Assembly: GCF_001422445.1 (NCBI RefSeq)
Contig: NZ_LMNA01000001.1
Location: 3,116-67,115, forward strand
DNA length: 64,000 nt
From: Pseudorhodoferax sp. Leaf274
GTDB taxonomy: Bacteria; Pseudomonadota; Gammaproteobacteria; Burkholderiales; Burkholderiaceae_C
Reading direction: 5' to 3'
The notes under the pieces were generated by a model. That model did no database searches, was not told the origin of the DNA, and saw only the letters and a list, made by a program, of their open reading frames with translations. A program made the translations under genes and the position numbers. Shown here piece by piece: positions 27,030 to 35,400 of this stretch. Each line of letters begins with the position of its first letter. The stretch's first letter is position 1.

Positions 27030-27314
27030 ATGACAGAGCAATTGACCACACAGAGCGCAATGCCTGCGCCGCAGGGGACGCCGCATTCCCCGGAACAGGC
27101 GCCGAGCACTGGCGCGCAGCCCGGCGTGCCACAGCAAACGGCGGTGCCTGGTCCGCGCGATGCGAATCGACCTGCGGACATGGCGCCCCAAGGTCCGAGC
27201 ACCGCGTACGAGTACCCTCGAGGAGACCGGGGAGCGGCCGCCACGGAGCATGAGCGGCAAGTGCGTGAATCCCTGGCCGGACCGTCGCGCGACGACACGG
27301 CGCGCGAGAACTGA
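27030..27314 (+). CDS. Hypothetical disordered protein, Pro/Gln/Arg-rich
   Basis: A 94-aa frame from an ATG at 27030 with AAGGGA 5 nt upstream. The composition (PAPQGTPHSPEQAPSTG, then DRGAAATEHERQVRESL) predicts an unfolded N terminus and a short charged helix at the C terminus. No family is recognised. It is followed 38 bp later by a conserved small protein on the same strand. Confidence 0.4.
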   Translation: MTEQLTTQSAMPAPQGTPHSPEQAPSTGAQPGVPQQTAVPGPRDANRPADMAPQGPSTAYEYPRGDRGAAATEHERQVRESLAGPSRDDTAREN

Positions 27315-27352
27315 CCGCACAGGTTGAGCTTATCCGGACACGTTGAGGCCAA

Positions 27353-27697
27353 ATGGCAATTGCCGCCGACGCCGCACTCAGGACGCCTGATCGTCGCTAT
27401 CTGGTCGTGCGCGGACGCCTGTGGCGAGCGTCCAATCCGGGGCTTTCTGCCGACAGAAGGGAGGCGCTGGTCAGACAGTTGATGGATGCCCGCCGGGCAC
27501 TGCGCCGTGATGCCACCGAGCAAGGCCGGGTCGCCGCACGTCAGCAGGTCGACGAGGCGAAACGCGGCCTGGGCGAACGCGGGCCCGTGTGGTGGACCGA
27601 TGGCGCCCCCGACTACAACCGCAAGTTGGTGAAGAACACTCCCTACGCCGGATGGTTTGCAAGTTCGACACCTGCGCACGAGCCACCAGCTCGGTGA
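27353..27697 (+). CDS. Small conserved protein of unknown function
   Basis: A 114-aa protein with a well-defined layout: RYLVVRGRLWRASNPGLS, a basic helix LVRQLMDARRALRRD, then the strongly patterned GERGPVWWTDGAPDYNRKLVKNTPYAGWF. I recognise this layout as that of small uncharacterised proteins found in Burkholderiales and other proteobacteria, but know no function. Composition and codon use match the surrounding genes, supporting a real CDS. It lies upstream of ku. Confidence 0.6.
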   Translation: MAIAADAALRTPDRRYLVVRGRLWRASNPGLSADRREALVRQLMDARRALRRDATEQGRVAARQQVDEAKRGLGERGPVWWTDGAPDYNRKLVKNTPYAGWFASSTPAHEPPAR

Positions 27698-28032
27698 TGG
27701 CGCCGGAGCGCAATCTGCGGCACCATCAACGCCGTCAAGAAGAGTTCTATGTCTGGGCCAACAACTGCTCTAGCCCCTCGATTCGCGGCCGTTGGGTCGA
27801 GATTGATCGGGCGAATGCGCGTAAACCTCAACGCCTGCGGTGTAGCCGTCCAGCGAATTCGTCATGACCTGGATCTACGTGGCACGCGTTCTTGTGGTCA
27901 CGTGCTCGCACCGCTTCGCCATCGAGCGCCGTCTGCAGGTTTTGTCCTACGAGGCGTTGCTGTTCGCCGTCCGCTTGACGCGGCATCGTGGCGAGCTAAC
28001 GTAGTCGAACATCCACCTCACTGGAGGTCCCC
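27698..28032. other. 335-bp upstream region of the first ku gene
   Basis: No supported gene; a 46-codon frame at 27864-28004 has no ribosome site. A GGAGGT ribosome site sits just before ku at 28033. No LexA-type CTGT-N8-ACAG box was seen, so this ku is probably not under direct SOS control. Confidence 0.4.
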
Positions 28033-28944
28033 ATGGCAGTTGCCCGTTCCATAGCGTCTCTGACCTTGAGCTTCGGGCTCGTCAGCATCCCAGTACGCCT
28101 GTACTCCGCCAGCGAGTCGGGGGCGGCCATCAGCTTCAACCTGCTCGACAAGGGCGGTGGTCGGCTCAAGCAGCAATACGTGTCCGAGAAGACCCAGAAG
28201 GTCGTGCCCCGCGCCGAGATGATCAAGGGCTACGAGGTCGAGAAGGACCATTTTGTGCTGTTCAGCACGGACGAGCTGAAGGCTCTTGAAGAAGCCAGCA
28301 GCCATGTCGTCGAGATCGTCTCATTCATCCCTGAGAAGTCGGTTGACCCGCTGTATTACGACAAGGCCTACCTTCTTGCTCCCGACAAGCGGGGCGGTAA
28401 GCCGTACCAGCTTCTCATGGCCGCGATGCGCAAGAGCGGCCGGTGCGCCTTGGCCAAGTGGGCTTGGAAGGCCAAGCAGTACGTTGTCCAGATTCGGCCG
28501 GCGGAAGACGGCCTGGTGCTTCAGCAGTTGCGTTACGCCGACGAGGTGCGCATGCCCAGTGCGCTTGGCATTGAGAAGGCGGATGTCAGCGGCAGCGAGT
28601 TGCAGCTGGCTTTGCAGCTCATCGAACAGATTGCCGAGGAGGGCTACGACCCCAACCAGTTCGAGGACGAAGAGAAGCAGCGTGTGCTGGCTGCCATCGA
28701 CAAGAAGATTGCTGGCAAGCAGATCGTCGCCTCGGCACATCCCGAGGACGCTGTACCGGGCGGCCAGGTGGTGGACCTGATGGCTGCGCTGCAGGCAAGC
28801 CTGGGCAAGCGCGCGCCTGGTAGCAAAGTCCCCTCGGCCGGATCAAAGGTAACCGCGTTGGCGGATGCCAAGGAACGCAAGGCCGTCAAGCGGCCAGCCA
28901 AGGCTGCGGCCCCGGCATCCCCACGGAGCCGGGCACGCAAGTGA
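28033..28944 (+). CDS. ku: Ku-type DNA end-binding protein (copy 1)
   Basis: A 303-aa bacterial Ku, the homodimeric ring that binds double-strand ends and recruits LigD in non-homologous end joining. The core begins ARSIASLTLSFGLVSIPVRLYSA and includes VDPLYYDKAYLLAPDKRGGKPYQLL and RYADEVRMPS. The C-terminal tail (residues about 260-303) is Lys/Ala/Pro-rich (KRPAKAAAPASPRSRARK), as in Ku proteins with an extended DNA-binding tail. Its stop overlaps a GTG start of the MerR/TPR gene (GTGA). It differs from the second Ku at 30338-31261 throughout, so the two are old paralogues. Confidence 0.96.
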   Translation: MAVARSIASLTLSFGLVSIPVRLYSASESGAAISFNLLDKGGGRLKQQYVSEKTQKVVPRAEMIKGYEVEKDHFVLFSTDELKALEEASSHVVEIVSFIPEKSVDPLYYDKAYLLAPDKRGGKPYQLLMAAMRKSGRCALAKWAWKAKQYVVQIRPAEDGLVLQQLRYADEVRMPSALGIEKADVSGSELQLALQLIEQIAEEGYDPNQFEDEEKQRVLAAIDKKIAGKQIVASAHPEDAVPGGQVVDLMAALQASLGKRAPGSKVPSAGSKVTALADAKERKAVKRPAKAAAPASPRSRARK

Positions 28945-29795
28945 CCTCTTCGCCAACGACTGCCGTGTGGTCCATGCGGCGGGTCCAGGACACACTGGGG
29001 CTGTCGAGGCACACCCTGACTGGCCTCATCGCGCACGAGTTCGTGCGGCCTGAGCGTGGCCCACGCAACGAGATGCGCTTCAGCTTCCAGGACCTTGTGC
29101 TGTTGCGCACGGCCTTCGAGCTTCGGCGCGCCCGCGTTCCGCCGCGCACCATCTTGCAGGCATTGACCAATCTGAGGGATGACCTACCCTCTGAGCTGCC
29201 GTTGACTGGTCTGCGCATCACCGCCGCAGGAGCCCACGTGGTGGTGCGCGACGCCGGGTTACCCAGGGATGCCGTCACCGGTCAGCTCTTGATGGACTTC
29301 GAGATGGTCGCCGCCGACGACGGCGGCATGGCGGTCCTGAGCGGGCGTTCGGACGCGCTTGTTGACCCAGGCGCACAGGCCGCCCGAATGCACTTGGAGC
29401 ACGGCGACGCGCTGGAAGCCGAAGACCGCCATGCGGCGATGCAGGCATACCGACAGGCCATCGCGCTGGATGCCTCGCTGTTGCCTGCGTATGTGTCCCT
29501 TGGTGCGATGCTGTGCGAGGACGGTGCATGCGCCGACGCAGCGGCAGTCTTCGAGCAGGCCCTGTCCAACGGGGTTGCAGACGCGTATCTGCACTTCAAC
29601 CACGCCATCGCCCTCGAAGACACGGGCCAGCCCACGGCAGCGATGGAAAGCTACCAAGCGGCCCTACTGCTCGATCCGCAGTTCGCCGATGCCCATTTCA
29701 ACCTCGCAAGGCTCCTTCAGGAGGCTGGGAACGTACAGGGAGCCCTGCGACATTGGAGCGCCTACCGGCGCATCCAGCGCGATCTGGAGCGGTGA
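28941..29795 (+). CDS. MerR-like HTH protein with TPR repeats
   Basis: A 284-aa two-part protein. Residues about 10-75 form a MerR-type winged helix (WSMRRVQDTLGLSRHTLTGL, FSFQDLVLLRTAFELRRARVPPRTI). Residues about 145-280 contain tetratricopeptide repeats (GDALEAEDRHAAMQAYRQAIALD, SLGAMLCEDGACADAAAVFEQAL, HFNHAIALEDTGQPTAAMESYQAAL, AHFNLARLLQEAGNVQGALRHW). It starts at GTG 28941 overlapping the ku stop by 4 bp, so it is translated with Ku. It may be a regulator or scaffold of the repair genes; that role is inference. Confidence 0.8.
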   Translation: MTSSPTTAVWSMRRVQDTLGLSRHTLTGLIAHEFVRPERGPRNEMRFSFQDLVLLRTAFELRRARVPPRTILQALTNLRDDLPSELPLTGLRITAAGAHVVVRDAGLPRDAVTGQLLMDFEMVAADDGGMAVLSGRSDALVDPGAQAARMHLEHGDALEAEDRHAAMQAYRQAIALDASLLPAYVSLGAMLCEDGACADAAAVFEQALSNGVADAYLHFNHAIALEDTGQPTAAMESYQAALLLDPQFADAHFNLARLLQEAGNVQGALRHWSAYRRIQRDLER

Positions 29796-29871
29796 GCCGA
29801 CAGCGGGTGCTGCCTTGACAGTGCGGCGGCAGTTCGCGATGTTGAGGTCGCGTTGCTGCTTCGGCAAGGCA

Positions 29872-30060
29872 TCAGAAGCCGGGATGCGGCGCAGTCTCCG
29901 GCGGCGTCGGTTGCGGCATGACAGGCGGGTTGCCTGGAAGAGGATTCTGCGGCCGATCCACGTGGCCAGGCTGTGGCGACAGTGCCGGGCTCGGCACGGG
30001 GCTGTTGGGCTGCTGCTGTTGCTGTTGCTGCACCCGCAGCAAGACGGAGATGTTTGCCAT
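29872..30060 (-). CDS. Small Gln/Pro-rich hypothetical protein
   Basis: A 62-aa frame starting MANISVLLRV at 30060 with an AAAGGA ribosome site 7 nt upstream, followed by a run of seven glutamines and a proline-rich tail. The frame stays open upstream to an ATG at 30267 (131 aa, MELAVTDRTTFVIPTDRF), so the longer form is possible. No family is recognised. The glutamine run is coded by mixed CAG/CAA, so slippage should be limited. Confidence 0.4.
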   Translation of the reverse strand: MANISVLLRVQQQQQQQPNSPVPSPALSPQPGHVDRPQNPLPGNPPVMPQPTPPETAPHPGF

Positions 30061-30337
30061 GGTCCATTCCTTTCCAGTCTTTTGATTCGTTCGATCCATC
30101 CACGGTGCCGGGCTCGAATTGCGAGGCGCTTCGCCCTCGCGGGGGTCGAGCAAACGCATCGCGTGCTCGACCGCAGGCGCGGAAACAGGCGAAGGGAAAG
30201 TGACGTCAGCCAGGAAGCGGTCGGTCGGAATCACGAAAGTGGTTCTATCAGTCACGGCAAGCTCCATCCCATTGTTGCTGAAAGGCCGCGGCTCGAAGTG
30301 CGACTGGGCACCACAGCGCGGCGGACGGCGGCCTCGT

Positions 30338-31261
30338 TCAAGCGGCCTTCTTCTGCGGTGCAGGCCTCTTGGCGGTGGTCTTCGTGGCCGCGGTCTTCGT
30401 TGCGGCCTTCTTCGCCGGAGCCTTCTTGCCGGCAGCAGTAGTCGCCGGGGCCTTGCCTGCGGGCTTGCGCCCACCCTTCAAGCTGCGCTGAAGCAATGCC
30501 GTGAGGTCGAGCACATTGGCCGCTTCGGGCACTTCTTCCTCTGGCTGGATCACGGTCTCGGTCTTGCCCGCTTTGACCTTCTTGTCGACCAGCTTCATGA
30601 CCTGGTGGCGGAATTCGTCCTTGAAGTCCTCGGGGTCCCAGTCGCCCGACATCTCGGCCACCAGTTGCTTGGCCATCTTCATCTCTGCGGGAGTGATGCT
30701 CTTTCGGCCGGCGGCCGGCAGGTCCAGTGCGTCCAGGGTCTTGACCTCGTCGCCCCAGCGCAGCAGGTTCAGCACCAGCGCGGGGCCAGATGGCACGAGC
30801 GCGGCAAGATGCTGTTTGGTGGCGATCACCACCTTGGCCAGCGCGATCTTGCCGGTGTCCACCAAAGCCTCGCGCAGCAAGGCGTAGACCTTCTCGCTCT
30901 TGTTGATCGGAGCGACGTAATACGGCCGCTCCAGGAAGATGAACGGCATCTGGCCCGCGTCGATGAAGCGCTCGATCTCAATGGTCTGGGTCGTCTTCGG
31001 GAACACCGCCTCGATCTCGTCCGGGCTGATGATGACGTACTTGCCGTCCTCGTACTGGACGCCCTTGACGATGTTCTCCTTGGTGATTTCCTTGCCGGTG
31101 CGCTTGTTGATGCGCTTGTAGCCCACCGGGTCCATCGAGCGCTTGTCCAGCCAGTCGAAGTCCACGCCTTGTTCGGTCGCGGCCGTGTGCAGCCCCACCG
31201 GGATATGGACGAGGCCAAAGGTGATTGCCCCCTTCCAAAGCGTGCGCGATCCTGTTGCCAT
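30338..31261 (-). CDS. ku: Ku-type DNA end-binding protein (copy 2)
   Basis: A 307-aa Ku beginning MATGSRTLWKGAITFGLVHIPVGLHTA, the form most often paired with LigD in proteobacteria. Core motifs include FLERPYYVAPINKSEKVYALLREAL and LLRWGDEVKTLDAL. The C-terminal 45 residues are repeats of Lys/Ala/Thr/Pro (KKAPAKKAATKTAATKTTAK), an H1-like basic tail expected to bind DNA. A GGAG ribosome site lies 6 nt before the ATG at 31261; the frame upstream to 31363 lacks homology. It is transcribed away from ligD. Confidence 0.96.
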   Translation of the reverse strand: MATGSRTLWKGAITFGLVHIPVGLHTAATEQGVDFDWLDKRSMDPVGYKRINKRTGKEITKENIVKGVQYEDGKYVIISPDEIEAVFPKTTQTIEIERFIDAGQMPFIFLERPYYVAPINKSEKVYALLREALVDTGKIALAKVVIATKQHLAALVPSGPALVLNLLRWGDEVKTLDALDLPAAGRKSITPAEMKMAKQLVAEMSGDWDPEDFKDEFRHQVMKLVDKKVKAGKTETVIQPEEEVPEAANVLDLTALLQRSLKGGRKPAGKAPATTAAGKKAPAKKAATKTAATKTTAKRPAPQKKAA

Positions 31262-31404
31262 GCTGAGCTCCGTCGTCACGGGATACCCCGCACTGTGTAG
31301 TCTGCGGCTCCCAGTCCGGGGGCACGTAGGCGGGCGCTGTGGCCCGCCGTGGGATGGCCACACTTTCGTGCAGGCCGCGGCCGTGCAGCGGCTAAGCTAT
31401 CGCC

Positions 31405-31755
31405 ATGGCGCGTCTCCGTCACATTGCTGTCCACGTCGAGGAGCCGAAACCTGGGCGTTTCGCCTGGGTGCTGAGCGAGCGCGGCGTTCACGACTGGGAG
31501 GAGTTGGACCGGTCCGCTGCGCTTTCCGAGAGGTACCAACAGGCCATGGCGGAGGGCCTGCTGGCGTTGCAGGCAATGGTTCCTGACCTTGACATCGGCC
31601 CGCGCAGCGTGGATGAGCTGGCCTTGGCCTCCATGCACGACGATGCAAGACCGGCCGAGAAGCAGGTTGACCATGCTGCGAAGGGACAGAAACGTGGCGG
31701 GAGGGCCGCGCCGGCAGCTGGCAAGTCGTACTTCGGCTTCGGACCGGCGCGCTGA
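31405..31755 (+). CDS. Small conserved hypothetical protein in the NHEJ cluster
   Basis: A 116-aa protein, divergent from the second ku (144 bp between starts). The N-terminal half is ordered (RHIAVHVEEPKPGRFAWVLSE, then a helical SERYQQAMAEGLLALQAM); the C-terminal 40 residues are a Lys/Gly/Ala-rich linker ending KSYFGFGPAR. I do not recognise a family. Its place between ku and ligD suggests a part in the same stress response. Confidence 0.55.
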   Translation: MARLRHIAVHVEEPKPGRFAWVLSERGVHDWEELDRSAALSERYQQAMAEGLLALQAMVPDLDIGPRSVDELALASMHDDARPAEKQVDHAAKGQKRGGRAAPAAGKSYFGFGPAR

Positions 31756-32367
31756 CGGCCTGCTACGTCTTCTTCACCTTTCACTCGCTGGCCTTCGCTG
31801 CCTGCACGATGTCGATCAGATGGGGATACGGCCGACCTGAAGCCTTGGCACGCCGATTGGCGGAAGCTTCTGCGCCGCGCTCAGGTGCTTGTTGTCATGG
31901 CCACGGGCGGCGCGGGTTCTCGCGTTCCCATGGTTTCTTGCTTGCGCTGGGCGCGTCTTGCGCGGCAGCCATGGTCACTTGCCCGCGCGGAGATGCCTCT
32001 CCACGGTTTCGGCGCTCGTGCCAACCTCATGGACGGCCTCCTTGAGCTTGTCAGGTATTGAACTTCTTGGACCAGTCTTGCCGCTCGTAGTCTTCGTGGA
32101 TATCGATGCGCTTGCGGTCCGCACCCCCGGTTTGGGTCTTGACGTCGGACATGGTTGTTTCCTGAGGCTGGCAGAACATCCCGCTGGATACCAGCATGGC
32201 CTGCAACGCTGTTGCCGCCGACCAGACCGTGCTGCTTGTGCCTGCCGTAAAGGGCCGACGCCTTAGCCGCCAACATGCTCATGTGGCCGACAGTCTTTGG
32301 CCACCAGCACCTACATCACTGGTCGTTCACGCAGGGGGAAGCTCCGCTAACCAACTGGCAGGAAACG
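31756..32367. other. 612-bp region with gene remnants between ku and ligD
   Basis: It holds a frameshifted DUF3606 gene (31975-32152, listed separately). A second leftward remnant at about 31781-31890 reads ANRRAKASGRPYPHLIDIV before a stop and resembles small Burkholderiales stress proteins, but it has no usable start. The right part (32160-32367) carries the upstream region of the microprotein-ligD unit; no LexA box was seen. Confidence 0.45.
31975..32152 (-). pseudogene. DUF3606-family small protein, frameshifted
   Basis: From an ATG at 32152 the frame reads MSDVKTQTGGADRKRIDIH and continues EDYERQDWSKKFNT before a stop, which is the start of a DUF3606 protein. One base out of frame it continues as DKLKEAVHEVGTSAETVER then HLRAGK and a stop at 31975, the expected second half. 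The total of 178 nt is not divisible by three, so a single-base indel near 32062-32070 has split a protein of about 58 aa. A sequencing error is possible. Confidence 0.7.
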
Positions 32368-32469
32368 ATGAAAAAAATGATTCCGATGGCCGTGGCAGTG
32401 TTCCTGTGGAGTAAGTTCAAGGCGCACCAGGCCACCAAGACGGTGGGCACTCGGCACCTCCGCTACTGA
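32368..32469 (+). CDS. 33-aa membrane microprotein coupled to ligD
   Basis: A 33-codon frame starting MKKMIPMAVAVFLWSKFKAH with a strong AGGAAACG ribosome site just before the ATG. Residues 4-14 are hydrophobic and are followed by basic residues, suggesting one short inner-membrane segment. Its TGA at 32467-32469 shares its last base with the ATG of the LigD fusion at 32469 (TGATG), so ribosomes finishing here can restart on ligD. No function is known. Confidence 0.6.
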   Translation: MKKMIPMAVAVFLWSKFKAHQATKTVGTRHLRY

Positions 32470-35400
32470 TGGCGGGTTTTGGCCCGCCCCTGCCCGCTCC
32501 TGGCGTGATGCGTGTCGCAACTTGGAACATCAACAACGTCGTCAAGCGGCTGGACCTGCTGCTCGGCTGGCTCAAGCGCACCCAGCCGTCGGTGGTGGCG
32601 CTGCAGGAGCTCAAGACGCCGACTGCGGCCTTCCCGGCTGAGGCGCTGGCGGCCGCGGGCTACCACAGCCTGGTGGTCGGCCAGCGCGCTTGGAATGGCG
32701 TGGCGCTGCTTGCCCGCGGGCATGAACCGCTGCCCGTGGTGACCTCGCTCCCCGGTGATCCGAAGGACAAGGAGGCGCGGTACGTGGAGGCGGCCATCAA
32801 CGGCGTCCTGTTCGCTGGCCTCTACCTGCCCAACGGAAATCCGCAGCCGGGGCCCAAGTTCGACTACAAGCTGCGCTGGTTCGAGCGCATGCGCCAGCGA
32901 GCGGAAGCGCTGTGGAGCTCGGGCCAGCCCGTCGTACTCATGGGCGACTGGAACGTCGTGCCCACGGACGCCGACATCTACAAGCCCGACACCTGGCGCG
33001 ACAACGCGCTGCTGCAACCAGCGCCGCGCGAGGCTTATGCGGCAATCCTGTCCCAGGGCTGGGCCGACGCGGTCCAGGCAGTCCACCCGGACGAGAAGCT
33101 GTTCACGTTCTGGGACTACCGCCGCAAGCGCTGGGAGCGCAATGCAGGCCTGCGCATCGACCACATCCTGGTCAGCGCATCGCTGCAGGTCGTCGATGCC
33201 GGCGTGGACCGCGAGGAGCGTGGGCGGGAGGGCGCGAGCGACCATGCGCCGGTGTGGGCTGAGCTCCGAGCAGCGCCGCCCAAGCGCGCAAGGCGTACGG
33301 CTGCCAAGACCGTGCAAGCGCCGTTCAGCGAGACGCCCGGCCGCGTGGTCGCAAAGACCAAAGGGCAGGCAGCAGCAAAGCCAGGCGACCAGCCCCTCGC
33401 CCGCTACAACGCCAAGCGCAACTTCACGAAGACCGCCGAACCGGCTGGCGCGGTGCAGCCCGGCACTGCAAATCGGGACCAGGGGCTGCACTTCGTCATC
33501 CAGAAGCACTGGGCATCGCGGCTGCACTATGACGTGCGTCTTGAACTGGACGGCGTGATGGTGTCCTGGGCCGTCCCCAAGGGGCCTTCGTTCGACCCTG
33601 CCCGCAAGCAGATGGCCATCCACGTCGAGGACCACCCCGTCGACTACAACACTTTCGAAGGCGCCATTCCCAAGGGCGAGTACGGCGGTGGCAAGGTCAT
33701 CGTCTGGGACCAGGGCACCTGGGAGCCGGTGGGTGACCCGCGCGAGGGCTTGGCCTCGGGCAAGCTCGTTCTGCACTTCCATGGCCAGAAGCTGGCCGGC
33801 CTGTGGGAGTTCGTTCGCATCTCCAAGCCTGGCGCCAAGAAGCAGGACCAGTGGATCTTCTTCAAGAAGCGTGGCGACGCCTGGGCCCGGCCCAGCACCG
33901 ACTACGACGTCATCGCGGCTCTGCCAGACAGTGTTTTGGCGCAGCCGCTCGGGCTGGTCGAAGAGCGCGAGCCGCACCGGGTTCGCGCTGCACGGCCTGC
34001 TGCCACTGCGGCCGACATGCAGCAGGCTCGCAAAGCCCCGCTACCGGCAAAGCTGGTGCCGCAACTGGCGACACTGGTGTCCTCGGTACCCTCCGGGAAC
34101 TGGGTGGTCGAGTCCAAGTTCGATGGATACCGCCTGCTGGCCCGCATCGACGGGCGTGAGGTCCGGCTCTTCACGCGCAACGGCCACGATTGGACCGACA
34201 AGCTTGCGCCCATCGCACAGGCCCTCGCGGAATTGGGTCTGGACAGCGCTTGGCTGGACGGTGAAATCGTGGTCTTGAACGATGCAGGCCTGCCGGACTT
34301 CAACCGCCTGCAGAACGCCATCGACAACGCGCGAACCCAGGACATCGAGATGTTCGTGTTCGATGTGCCCTACCTGGGCGGCATGGACCTGCGTGAGGTT
34401 CCCCTGGTCAGCCGCCGCGCGGCGCTCAAGCAGTTGTTCGACGCGCGTGAGGAAGGAATCGTCCGGTTCAGCCAGTCGTTCGAAGTACTGCCAGGCCAAC
34501 TCCTCGAAGCGGCCTGTCAGATGGGCATGGAAGGGGTCATGGTCAAGGCCGCGGACGCACCCTATGCCGCGGGACGGTCAGAATCCTGGCTCAAGCTCAA
34601 GTGCCAGCACCACCAGGAGTTCGTGGTGGTCGGCTTCACCGACCGCGCAGGCTCACCCAAGGAGGTGGGCAGCCTGCTGCTCGGCTACCACGAAGGGCCG
34701 GAGCTGCGCTTTGCGGGCTCTGTCGGGACGGGTTGGGGGTCGGCGACCGCGCGCGAGCTGAAGGCGACGCTGACCAAGCTGTTGGTCAAGCAGCCGGCCA
34801 TCGCACTGGAGGATGCCAAGCCGGGGCGGTGGTCGAAGCGCGCTGCCGGCTCGGAGCGCTGGGTGACGCCCACGGTGGTCGTGGAGGTTGCATTTTCCGA
34901 ATGGACACCCGACCGGCGAGTCCGTCACGGCGTCTTCCGTGGCGTGCGCACGGACAAGCCGGCCGCGCTCATCGTGCGCGAGCGCGCGAAGGCCTTGGGT
35001 GGCGGGGTTCCTGCGAAGGCTGCGCCGAAGACCCCTGGCCTCAAGGTCACCAATCCCGAACGCGTCATCGACCCTTCCACCGGTCTGCGCAAGGTCGACC
35101 TGGTGCGGTACTACGAGAGCGTGGCCGAGTGGATGCTTCCGCATTTGAAGGGGCGTCCCACCTCGCTGGTCCGGGGCCCGACCGGCGTGACTGGCGAGCT
35201 GTTTTTTCAGAAGCATGACGACAAGCTGTCCATCCCGCACGTGCGCAAGCTCCCCCCGGACCTGTGGCCAGACCATGCGGAGCTGCTGGAAGTGCCCAGT
35301 GCGCAGGCGCTCGTTGCGTGCGCGCAGATGAATGTCATCGAGTTCCACACCTGGAACTCACTGGCGAAGAACATCAACAAACCGGACCGCATCGTTTTTG

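Noticed and set aside
27864-28004. A 46-codon frame just before the first ku gene
   Set aside because: No ribosome site and no conserved pattern; too short to support without comparison.
32463-33977. A 504-codon open frame on the minus strand under ligD
   Set aside because: It mirrors the codon bias of the ExoIII and phosphoesterase domains on the other strand and has no recognisable domain.
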